A program made the position numbers and the translations under genes. This document shows, piece after piece, positions 24,376 to 31,847 of a DNA stretch of 38,039 nucleotides (the first letter of the stretch is position 1; the number at the start of each line of letters is the position of its first letter). The notes under the pieces were generated by a model. That model searched no databases and was not told where the DNA came from. It saw nothing but the letters and a program-made list of their open reading frames with translations. This stretch comes from Bacteroidales bacterium (GTDB lineage: Bacteria > Bacteroidota > Bacteroidia > Bacteroidales > UBA12077): NCBI GenBank assembly GCA_022360575.1, contig JAKSCO010000197.1, positions 1 through 38,039 on the forward strand. Reading direction: 5' to 3'.

Positions 24376-25470
24376 TTATTGTAAGCGTACCTTTTGTTTA
24401 TCCAACAAGGTTTGTAATCCGGCAACAGCAATTTTATCGCCTTCATCAAGACCATCGACAACAATAAAACCCCTGTTTGTAATTTTACCAATATGAATAT
24501 ATTTCTTTTTCACAATTCCTACATTCTCTTTTTCATCTTCGATTCGAAAAACAAAATTCCCTTTACCATCGTGACCCACAGCTTTTACAGGAACAGTAAG
24601 CACTTTATGTACTTCTGATTTCTGTTCGTTAAAAGTAAAAGTTACTTCGGCAACCATCCCTGGTTTTATTGCTTCTATTGGATTTAAGACTTTTATCTTT
24701 ACCGGAAATGTCGAAGCTTTAATATCTAATACAGGAGCTACCTGAATAACACTCCCTGCGAATTTTTCATTTTCGATTGCCGAAAAAACAACCTGTACTT
24801 TTAATCCCAGCTCAACTTTATTCACAATATTTTCGGGCAACCCGACACTTACATTAATTCCTTGCCCAGAATTTAATACAGCAATAACCTGCCCAGCCGA
24901 AACATTCTCGTTTATTTCGTTATTCGACAAAGCAATAACTCCATTGGTTGGAGCATAGATAAAACCATAATTTATTTGTGTTTGTCTTATATCTTTATTG
25001 CGTTTTGCCGATTCGTATTTATCCGAAGCCGTTTGATAGTTATTTTTTGCCGCCTCGTAATCGCTCAACGAAGCACTTCCCCGTTCGTACAATATCTTAC
25101 TCCTTTCGAGACTCGATTTGGCTGTATTCATTCCCGATTTTGCTGTATTTAATGCAGAAATAGATTGCTCGTAAGCTAAATTAGCTTGTACATTATCGAG
25201 TTTAGCTATTAAATCTCCTTTTTTTACCCGCCGTCCTACTTTTGCATTTAGTTTTGTTATAATTCCACTACTTCTGAAACTCAACTCGGTTTGTTCGCTG
25301 GCTTTAGCAACACCACTAAAAGTACGTTTGTTTGTATCATCGGTTTTTCCTAACACCTGATACCTAACAGGTCGTAAAATCTCTTTTTCTTTAGTTTGTT
25401 CTGTTTTACATGCTGTAAACATCAAAAAAACAATAAGTATTAGTAGTCTGAATATTTTTATTGTTGTCAT
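24376..25470 (-). CDS. RND periplasmic adaptor, lipoprotein
   Basis: This 364-residue protein has a lipoprotein signal: LLILIVFLMFTAC with the acylated Cys at residue 21. It continues with the membrane-fusion-protein pattern: TELSFRSSGIITKLNAKVGR (first lipoyl half, about 61-80), KGDLIAKLDN, a helical hairpin with repeated GMNTAKSSLERSK-type sequence, INYGFIYAPTNGVIALSN (second half) and the barrel domain ending in VDGLDEGDKIAVAGLQTL. It links the RND pump to TolC. It starts 8 bases after the TolC-fusion gene ends, so the two are co-translated. No distinctive substrate feature is seen. Confidence 0.93.
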   Translation of the reverse strand: MTTIKIFRLLILIVFLMFTACKTEQTKEKEILRPVRYQVLGKTDDTNKRTFSGVAKASEQTELSFRSSGIITKLNAKVGRRVKKGDLIAKLDNVQANLAYEQSISALNTAKSGMNTAKSSLERSKILYERGSASLSDYEAAKNNYQTASDKYESAKRNKDIRQTQINYGFIYAPTNGVIALSNNEINENVSAGQVIAVLNSGQGINVSVGLPENIVNKVELGLKVQVVFSAIENEKFAGSVIQVAPVLDIKASTFPVKIKVLNPIEAIKPGMVAEVTFTFNEQKSEVHKVLTVPVKAVGHDGKGNFVFRIEDEKENVGIVKKKYIHIGKITNRGFIVVDGLDEGDKIAVAGLQTLLDKQKVRLQ

Positions 25471-25478
25471 AACATATC

Positions 25479-27821
25479 CTATTTATCGTAGTTTATAATA
25501 AATTGACGTGCTCGAAGTATAAATTCGTTATTATCGGCTTCTGAATTCAGAAAAAGAAAATATCCTAACACTCGCTGCATTTCGGCTAAAACTAAAAGGT
25601 AATTATACTGAGCAGTAGCTCGAACCAATTGTGCTTTTAAATAATTATTTTGTGCATCTAATAACTGAATTACAGGAATAGAACCCACTTTGTATGCATT
25701 TTGCGACAAATCTAAACTCTCGCGTGCATATTTCTCGTTAGCTTTTGATGTTTCGATATTCGAAATTTCTTTTAATAATGCTGATGCTATCGAATTAACT
25801 TGTTTCTCGATATCTTGTATCGCTCCAGCTCTTTTTATATTCAATTGTGTTTGTTGTATTATTGAGGTTTGGTGACTTATATTTTGTTGATTTCGTTGAA
25901 ATATCGGAATCGACAGGTTTAAAGCGACATTGTAATTACCATCTGGCGGAACAGGATACCCCTGAGGAACAACAGCCCCTTCGCCCGATCGTGAAAAAGT
26001 ATAATTGTAGGCTCCTTTTAATGCCAGAGTAGGAATAAATCGACCATACGAATTTAACTTATAACTCCGATTTATGGCTTTTAAATTATAATCTATATTT
26101 TTTATTTCGGGAGCATTTCTTAAAGCTTCATCAATAAAAAAATCGATTAATGCAGGACGCTTTTTAGGATCATCAAGTATTTTTAGCAAATCGGTATATT
26201 TATATTTTTCAAACAATTCGCTTTCTAAGTTGGCATCCTCAATACTTATTTTAGCTAAAATCGGGCGATTCATTAATTGATTCAAGCTATAATAAGCCTG
26301 ATTTAATGAGTTACTCCCTTCGATTAAGCTCTGCAAATTTTGCGACAACTCACTCTTAAAACGCAATACATCAGATTTTCCTGAAGCTCCAACTTCGTAA
26401 TTTTGTTCGGCTATTTTTAAATTCTTTTTTGTTATCTGTAAATTTTGATTTTGGATATAAACATTTGTTTGCAAAATCAATGTATTAAAATATGCTTTAT
26501 AAGCATTAAGCAATGCATTTAACAAACTTGTATTATAGCTTTGTTCTTGAGCCTTTTTAAGATTTTTCTGGATAGAAATATTCGCACTTGATTGTTCTGA
26601 ATAAATAACTTGTTCGAGACCAATATTTCCAGAAGTCGAAAATTCGGGCTTACTACCCAAAGCTATCTTTGCTGTTTCTTTATCTAAATAAATTCCTGAT
26701 GCACTAGCATCAATTCGAGGTAGATAATTACTTTTCGAAACTTTTACTTTTTGCTCACTCAACTCTACTTCTTTTTTATCGGCTTGCAACAACAAATTAT
26801 TTTCGATAACACGATTCATTACATCAACAATAGAAAAAGTTGTTGACAGGTTTCTATTTTTGCCTACCACAAAATTGGTTTTATCAACCATGCCATATTT
26901 TAAAGGAAAATCTATTTGATTAGCTGTTACTACATTTATCGATAATATTTTATTGTAATCTAAAAATATTGGCAAATCCTTCGGATTTACTCCATTTAGT
27001 ATCGACTCTATATTTAAAGCAATACGCCTGAAAAAAAGCTCGTAGTTTACCTCAGCTTCGTAAGTTGCCAAAACACCCCGCTTTACGTCATTTATACCAA
27101 ATGCTGTAAGCGACGGAATTCCGTTTTCATTTATTGCATCTATTATTTGATCGAATTGTTTATCGTCTGACGATCGATTTAAGCCCAAATAAACAGCATC
27201 AAGACCATCGAGCTGTGTTGTGATATCGGTAGTTTCGTTAACAGAAATAATTTTGACATTAACCTCTTTATCTCGAAAATATTTCTCGAAATATTGTTTA
27301 ATTGGCAACAAATTCAATATAAATTCATCTACTAATATTCCTAGATTTTTGTAATCGATTAATTTTTTTAAAGCCTCTAAATCTTCGCTAAACGAAAAAG
27401 GTGTTAATAAAAATGTTAAGTTATCTATCCCCGATGTTTTTTTCTTATCCGAGAATCTTATAAAATCGCGATTAATCGGACTCAATAAAATTATGGGCTT
27501 CGGAAAATTTTTCTCGTTATGAAGCATTATTGTATTTACAACTCCAAATGCCAGTATTATATCGGTATTGTCATTTAATAATTTCTGATAATTTTCTTTT
27601 GCTTTGTCCGATTCGAAATTATTTAACAGTACACTTTTAAACTCAACTTTATTTTCTTTACCTACTACTGCTCTAATTTCTTCTTTCAAACTTTTAAGAA
27701 TCGGAACCAGCTTTTTATCGCCTTTATCATCTAAAATACCTATCGAAATAATATTCTGATTTTGAGAAAAACCAATTAAGGAAACACAAAATAAAATCAG
27801 AAATAACAAATAAAATCTCAT
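25479..27821 (-). CDS. TolC-family outer-membrane channel with fused N-terminal substrate-binding-like domain
   Basis: This is a 780-residue protein; ordinary TolC proteins have about 420-490. After a signal peptide (MRFYLLFLILFCVSLIGFSQ) residues 21-320 form an alpha/beta domain resembling the ABC-type substrate-binding family (PF04392-like): SIGILDDKGDKKLVPILKSL, DIILAFGVVNTIM, LGILVDEFI, DAVYLGLNRSSDD, IPSLTAFGINDVKRGVLATY and INVVTANQIDFPL. From about 335 the OEP pattern starts (SIVDVMNRVIENNLLLQADK). Two duplicated helical repeats follow, with YEVGASGKSDVLRFKSELSQ and AYKVGSIPVIQLLDAQNNYL, the usual marks of TolC. It is the first gene of the RND operon. The fused domain would lie on the periplasmic or N-terminal side and could capture or sense the pump's substrate, which is inference. 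Confidence 0.88.
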   Translation of the reverse strand: MRFYLLFLILFCVSLIGFSQNQNIISIGILDDKGDKKLVPILKSLKEEIRAVVGKENKVEFKSVLLNNFESDKAKENYQKLLNDNTDIILAFGVVNTIMLHNEKNFPKPIILLSPINRDFIRFSDKKKTSGIDNLTFLLTPFSFSEDLEALKKLIDYKNLGILVDEFILNLLPIKQYFEKYFRDKEVNVKIISVNETTDITTQLDGLDAVYLGLNRSSDDKQFDQIIDAINENGIPSLTAFGINDVKRGVLATYEAEVNYELFFRRIALNIESILNGVNPKDLPIFLDYNKILSINVVTANQIDFPLKYGMVDKTNFVVGKNRNLSTTFSIVDVMNRVIENNLLLQADKKEVELSEQKVKVSKSNYLPRIDASASGIYLDKETAKIALGSKPEFSTSGNIGLEQVIYSEQSSANISIQKNLKKAQEQSYNTSLLNALLNAYKAYFNTLILQTNVYIQNQNLQITKKNLKIAEQNYEVGASGKSDVLRFKSELSQNLQSLIEGSNSLNQAYYSLNQLMNRPILAKISIEDANLESELFEKYKYTDLLKILDDPKKRPALIDFFIDEALRNAPEIKNIDYNLKAINRSYKLNSYGRFIPTLALKGAYNYTFSRSGEGAVVPQGYPVPPDGNYNVALNLSIPIFQRNQQNISHQTSIIQQTQLNIKRAGAIQDIEKQVNSIASALLKEISNIETSKANEKYARESLDLSQNAYKVGSIPVIQLLDAQNNYLKAQLVRATAQYNYLLVLAEMQRVLGYFLFLNSEADNNEFILRARQFIINYDK

Positions 27822-28102
27822 CTACTTATGTTTTTAAATTTTGTATTATTCGGTTTGTGTTGTTAATAATTTAGATCATACAATATAACAACCCTTTACA
27901 CAAAAAGTTTATTCAATACAAATTGAATAAGAAAACTATTCCTCAGAATGACAATAAAAAATGGGGTTTTAATTTTTCAACCAATAAAACAGAAGTAGCG
28001 TATCGAAAATATTATACCAAATGGATTTCAAGATGAGGGATTTGTAAAAATGAATAATTTTTGTCTTAGACACGACGAAACAGTAAAAGATAGCCGAGTT
28101 AT

Positions 28103-28172
28103 CTTGCAACTTTTTTGGCAATGGATAAGGCAAAAAGAAACTTTTTTACCACTCATTTTGATATTCTTTTGG
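28103..28172 (+). repeat. Dispersed 70-bp repeat, copy A
   Basis: Begins CTTGCAACTTTTTTGGCAAT and continues with AAGGCAAAAAGAAAC and ACCACTCATTTTGATATTC. It matches 29280-29349 in the same orientation with scattered differences. Its right end (ACTCATTTTGAT...) is the reverse complement of the 28-bp motif found at 5843 and 20299. Confidence 0.7.
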
Positions 28173-28361
28173 TATTATACCCTGAGTTCGATTCTAAATA
28201 AATCCATATTAGTCCTTACCTACCCAAGGTATTTGGGTGTATTACTTCTTAATATATGGAATTGTTTGTTTAAGAAATAAAACTCCTTTTTCTGTTGCAA
28301 GTTTGTACCTAAAATTTGCGGCAGTGGGAGAATGTTGATTACCTTAATGCGTATTCACCTC

Positions 28362-28390
28362 TTTCCTTTTTCCACCGATGAAAAAGGAAA
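28362..28390. repeat. Hairpin repeat 1
   Basis: TTTCCTTTTTC (28362-28372) pairs perfectly with GAAAAAGGAAA (28380-28390) around CACCGAT. This kind of sequence is, to my recollection, scattered in many Bacteroidota genomes beside the next hairpin. Confidence 0.6.
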
Positions 28391-28455
28391 CGAAAAAATC
28401 TAGGCAGTCAAGCTCGCTTACCCATTATCGATTCACAATCGAAACAATTCTTTAA

Positions 28456-28481
28456 GTTCTTTTGTCTTGACACAAAAGAAC
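28456..28481. repeat. Hairpin repeat 2
   Basis: GTTCTTTTGT (28456-28465) pairs perfectly with ACAAAAGAAC (28472-28481) around CTTGAC. It lies 65 bp after hairpin repeat 1, and the two seem to be parts of one dispersed unit. Confidence 0.6.
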
Positions 28482-28541
28482 CAAAAACTCAAGGTTCGCT
28501 GATATTTTTATAATAAAATTTACAAAATAGACTTTATCGCA

Positions 28542-28609
28542 CATCCCTAGTCGTATCGATGATAGATTCTTTGCATTTCTTTTTGTTTTTGCTTCGATAC
28601 TGAGGGATG
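28542..28609. repeat. Imperfect long hairpin
   Basis: CATCCCT (28542-28548) pairs with AGGGATG (28603-28609) and TATCGA (28554-28559) with TCGATA (28594-28599), with a small bulge between them and a 34-base loop. Confidence 0.4.
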
Positions 28610-28763
28610 CTTACTTGTCCTATTCGCACTCAGCCTATTTTTTATTTTATGGAAAAAAATCTCATGATAACCGATCTTATTCTCTTAAAAAGAGAATTTA
28701 TTAATCATAAAATATTCTATTTCTGAAAAGGAATACGAAAACAGAATTTGTCGATTTCAGAAC

Positions 28764-28800
28764 CCTTCATGATTTCAAGATATATTAAAAATCATGAAGG
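28764..28800. repeat. Perfect 12-bp hairpin
   Basis: CCTTCATGATTT (28764-28775) pairs with AAATCATGAAGG (28789-28800) around a 13-base loop. No T run follows on either strand, so it is not a typical terminator. Confidence 0.5.
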
Positions 28801-29008
28801 TTATTCGCAAGACTCATGAGATCGCTTCGCTTAGTTCACGAGCGGGATGAGCTTCGGACTTGTGGGAGTGAGTATCTACTTGGTTCTTTAATCTCAAAGA
28901 ACAGAAAGAAAATATATTATGAGCGCTCTCATTGTTTGCGGTTGTACACGTTGCGTCAACACGACTATTTATTGCGATGAGCTAATCCTATATTTTTACT
29001 ATTCAACA

Positions 29009-29262
29009 AGTCATTCTGGTGATGATCGAACTCATTTTGACGAGCTCACCTGACATTGTTACTGATCAACATGACATTCTTACCGACGAACAACTCATTC
29101 TGATTACATCCCAAGTCATTTTGATGATGATCGAACTCATCCTGATGAGCTCACCTGACATCATTACCGCTTCGCCTGACATTCTTACCGACAAACAACT
29201 CATTCTGATTACATCCCAAGTCGTTCTGATGATGAACAAACTCATTCTGATAAGTTCACTTA
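29009..29262 (-). repeat. 21-bp tandem repeat array with 105-bp higher-order period (array 2, inverted)
   Basis: CAT (ATG on the minus strand) recurs at 29012, 29033, 29054, 29075, 29096, 29117, 29138, 29159, 29180, 29201 and 29243, with CGT in phase at 29222: always 21 bp. Read on the minus strand, the units follow the same order of five as array 1 (ACTTGGGATG, GTTGTTCGTC, two GGTAA..ATGTCA units, GTTCGATCA). Unit variants differ by a few bases. Frames stay open on both strands because the period is seven codons. The 70-bp repeat copy B adjoins it at 29280. Confidence 0.85.
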
Positions 29263-29279
29263 ACTTTGTTATGGTTTTC

Positions 29280-29349
29280 CTTGCAATTTTTTGGCAATGA
29301 CTAAGGCAAAAAGAAACACTTTTACCACTCATTTTAATGTACTTTCGGG
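29280..29349 (+). repeat. Dispersed 70-bp repeat, copy B
   Basis: Begins CTTGCAATTTTTTGGCAATG, then AAGGCAAAAAGAAACAC and ACCACTCATTTTAATGTAC. It is a diverged direct copy of 28103-28172 and borders the 21-bp array 2 in the same relative order as the 28-bp motif borders array 1. Confidence 0.65.
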
Positions 29350-29417
29350 ATAAATAAGCAAATGTATATTTATCGGAAATCAAATCGCCCTCCCCACAAG
29401 AAACAATATTATAAAGC

Positions 29418-29444
29418 AAAAAGCACCTCGAAAGGTGCTTTTTT
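29418..29444. terminator. Strong hairpin terminator
   Basis: AAAAAGCACCT (29418-29428) pairs with AGGTGCTTTTT (29433-29443) around CGAA. A and T runs on the two sides make it work in both directions; the minus-strand hydrogenase operon is the likely user. Confidence 0.75.
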
Positions 29445-29503
29445 ACGGATAAACTCAATAGTCGTAAACCATTTCATCTAATCACTAAACTATAAATTTT
29501 AAT

Positions 29504-29532
29504 AATAGATCGGCACATGGTGCCAATCTATT
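29504..29532 (-). terminator. Hairpin directly after the hydrogenase operon
   Basis: On the minus strand AATAGATTGGCAC and GTGCCGATCTATT pair with one mismatch around a 3-base loop, 12 bases after the stop codon at 29545. The T run is poor, so it may protect the mRNA 3' end while the hairpin at 29418 ends transcription. Confidence 0.55.
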
Positions 29533-29544
29533 ATCCTTTAATTA

Positions 29545-30033
29545 CTATTTATCTTTGTATTCTTCAAGAATAGCTTTAACTCCTTCAGGCGAAACACGTC
29601 CGTAAGTTTTTTCGCCAACAAGAACAACTGGTGCTAAACCACATGCTCCAACGCAACGCAAACAACTTAACGAGTGTTTTCCATCTTCGGTAGTTTCTCC
29701 AACTTCGATATTCAACTGACGCTTGAATTCTTGTAAAACATTATCTGCTCCACGAACATAGCAAGCAGTACCAGTACAAATCGAGATAGGATGTTTACCT
29801 TTAGGTAACATTGTAAAGAAAGAGTAAAATGTAACTACCCCATATACTTTAGCTACCGACATATTTAATCCTTGAGCAACAGCTTCCTGAACTTCAGCTG
29901 GTAGATAACCAAAATGTTCTTGAGTTTTATGAAGAACGTTAATTAACTCGCCTTCTTCGTTATTAAAAGACTTACAAATTTCTTTGATTTTGTTTAAGTC
30001 CTTTTCTTTTAATTTAACTTTTATACTTGACAT
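29545..30033 (-). CDS. [FeFe] hydrogenase NuoE-like subunit (HydC/HndA type)
   Basis: This is a 162-residue protein started at the ATG at 30033, which has GGAGGA seven bases upstream; an in-frame TTG 15 bases earlier lies in that ribosome-binding site. A helical N-terminal part (LINVLHKTQEHFGYLPAEVQ) is followed by a thioredoxin-like 2Fe-2S domain with C86 and C91 (CTGTAC) and C127 and C131 (CVGAC). This is the NuoE/24-kDa family. In HydABC enzymes this subunit carries a 2Fe-2S centre in the electron path between NADH oxidation and the catalytic subunit. It is the last gene of the hydrogenase operon, 29 bases after the catalytic subunit gene. Confidence 0.92.
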   Translation of the reverse strand: MSSIKVKLKEKDLNKIKEICKSFNNEEGELINVLHKTQEHFGYLPAEVQEAVAQGLNMSVAKVYGVVTFYSFFTMLPKGKHPISICTGTACYVRGADNVLQEFKRQLNIEVGETTEDGKHSLSCLRCVGACGLAPVVLVGEKTYGRVSPEGVKAILEEYKDK

Positions 30034-30062
30034 CGATTTTTCCTCCAAATTTAAATATTCAA

Positions 30063-31838
30063 CTAGCTAATTTCAATTTTCTTACTCTTATCGAAATAAG
30101 CAGTATGTAATAAATGATGGGCTTTTTCGCTCATTGGTTTTCCTAAGAACTCTTCGTACAATTTAATAATGTATGGGTTCTCGTGTGACTTACGGATTGG
30201 CTTTCCTGCATCTTCTTGGTAAATAGCTCTAGTTCTAGCTTTCAATATCTCAGAATTACTATGGTGTAGAGGCTGACCACCACCACCAATACATCCTCCA
30301 GGACATGCCATTATTTCAATTGCATGAAACTCTGATTTTCCTGATTTGATATCTTCTAATAATTTACGAGCATTTCCTAATCCATGAGCAATACCTATTT
30401 TAATAGGAGTACCATCAAAATCAATAGTAGCTTCTCTAATTCCGTCTAATCCTCTTAATTCTTCGAAATCTATTTTTTCAAGTTTTTTCTTTGTATGTAC
30501 TTCGTAAGCAGTACGAGTAGCAGCTTCGATAACACCACCAGTAACACCAAAGATAACACCTGCTCCTGTAGATTCTCCAAGAGGTTTATCAAAATCTTCT
30601 TTAGGTAAAGTATTTAAATCTAAGTTTGCTTCTTTTATTAAGTGAGCCAACTCGCGAGTTGAGATTGAGAAATCTACATCAGGATTTCCGTCAACTTTAA
30701 ACTCATCACGTTGAGCTTCGTATTTCTTAGCTAAACAAGGCATTATAGAAACAACAACTAAATCGTCTCTCTTTACATTAATTTTGTCAGCAAAGTAAGT
30801 TTTAGCTATAGCACCAAACATTTGCTGTGGAGAACGAGCAGTTGAAGGAACATCTTTCATTTCTGGGAAATTGTGCTCAAAGAAATTAACCCAAGCAGGA
30901 CAACACGAAGTAAGGATAGGTAATTTTACATCTTTATCTCCACTTAAGTGTTTTGTTAATCGTCCTAATAACTCTGTTCCCTCTTCCATAATGGTTAAGT
31001 CAGCAGCAAAATCAGTATCGAATATATGATCGAAACCTAAACGACGTAAAGCCGAAACCATTTGTCCAGTAACTAATGTTCCTGCCTCCATTCCAAACTC
31101 TTCGCCTAAAGCAGCACGAACAGCAGGAGCAGTTTGAACAACTACAGTTTTTGTAGGATCAGAAAGAGCATTAATAACATCTCTAGTATGATCTTTTTCG
31201 GTTAAAGCACCTGTAGGACAAACAGCAACACATTGTCCACAGTATGTACAAGTAGAATGTACTAAATCCATTTCGAAAGCAGGTCCAACAGCAGCATCAA
31301 ATCCACGATTGAAAGCAGAAAGAGCACCTACAGTCTGGAATTCGTTACACATCATCTCGCAACGACGACACATAATACACTTGTCTAAGTCGCGAATAAT
31401 TGATGGAGAGAAATCTACTTTATATTCTGACATCTCAGCATATTCTTGTCCAGGAATTTCTCTGATACCTAATTTAACAGCCATATCTTGTAACTCACAG
31501 TTACCCGATTTAGCACAAGTTAAACAATCTTTAGGGTGATCAGATAGAATGAATTCCATTACAGTACGACGAGCGTTAATAACTCTCATTGTATGAGTAT
31601 GAACAACCATTCCTTCTTCTACATTAGTCGAACATGAAGGAGCTAAATTTCTACGTCCTTCTACTTCAACCACACAAATACGACATCCACCTGGCTTATT
31701 TTCGATACCTAAATCCTCAAGATTCATATAACAAAGCACAGGGATATCAATTCCTAATTCTTTGGCAGCTTTATAAATAGTAGTCCCTTTTTCTACTTCT
31801 ATAAGCTTATTATCTATAGTTAATTTCACTTTTTCCAT
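30063..31838 (-). CDS. [FeFe] hydrogenase catalytic subunit (HydA/HndD type)
   Basis: This 591-residue protein contains the full set of centres: 2Fe-2S (C36, C52, C55, C69), a His-ligated 4Fe-4S (H101, C105, C108, C114), two 4Fe-4S (C154/157/160/164 and C197/200/203/207) and the H-cluster domain. H-cluster motifs are TSCCPAW (310-316, proton-relay C312 and ligand C313), MPCLAKKYEA (C368) and ACPGGCIGGGGQP (C512, C516). A small-subunit-like tail ends the chain. It reduces protons or splits H2 in the cytoplasm and works with the NuoF- and NuoE-like subunits, using NADH and perhaps reduced ferredoxin together (electron bifurcation). The maturases HydE, HydF and HydG are not in the window. Confidence 0.95.
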   Translation of the reverse strand: MEKVKLTIDNKLIEVEKGTTIYKAAKELGIDIPVLCYMNLEDLGIENKPGGCRICVVEVEGRRNLAPSCSTNVEEGMVVHTHTMRVINARRTVMEFILSDHPKDCLTCAKSGNCELQDMAVKLGIREIPGQEYAEMSEYKVDFSPSIIRDLDKCIMCRRCEMMCNEFQTVGALSAFNRGFDAAVGPAFEMDLVHSTCTYCGQCVAVCPTGALTEKDHTRDVINALSDPTKTVVVQTAPAVRAALGEEFGMEAGTLVTGQMVSALRRLGFDHIFDTDFAADLTIMEEGTELLGRLTKHLSGDKDVKLPILTSCCPAWVNFFEHNFPEMKDVPSTARSPQQMFGAIAKTYFADKINVKRDDLVVVSIMPCLAKKYEAQRDEFKVDGNPDVDFSISTRELAHLIKEANLDLNTLPKEDFDKPLGESTGAGVIFGVTGGVIEAATRTAYEVHTKKKLEKIDFEELRGLDGIREATIDFDGTPIKIGIAHGLGNARKLLEDIKSGKSEFHAIEIMACPGGCIGGGGQPLHHSNSEILKARTRAIYQEDAGKPIRKSHENPYIIKLYEEFLGKPMSEKAHHLLHTAYFDKSKKIEIS

Positions 31839-31847
31839 CGTCCTAAA

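Larger units (their letters stand above)
27822..29544. other. 1.7-kb gene-free region rich in inverted repeats
   Basis: No credible gene is seen here. The region holds several hairpins (28362-28390, 28456-28481, 28542-28609, 28764-28800), two direct copies of a 70-bp sequence (28103-28172, 29280-29349), the second 21-bp array and terminators of the hydrogenase operon. Open frames at 28050-28280, 29019-29300 and 29066-29458 run through repeats and are not called. Confidence 0.6.

Noticed and set aside
28050-28280. Open frame of 76 codons on the plus strand
   Set aside because: It runs through the 70-bp dispersed repeat, resembles no family and its partner copy at 29280 does not keep the frame.
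29019-29458. Overlapping open frames on both strands (29019-29300 plus, 29066-29458 minus)
   Set aside because: Both run through the second 21-bp array and terminators; the frames follow from the repeat period.
30034-30048. Upstream TTG start for the NuoE-like gene
   Set aside because: It lies in the Shine-Dalgarno sequence GGAGGA that serves the ATG at 30033.
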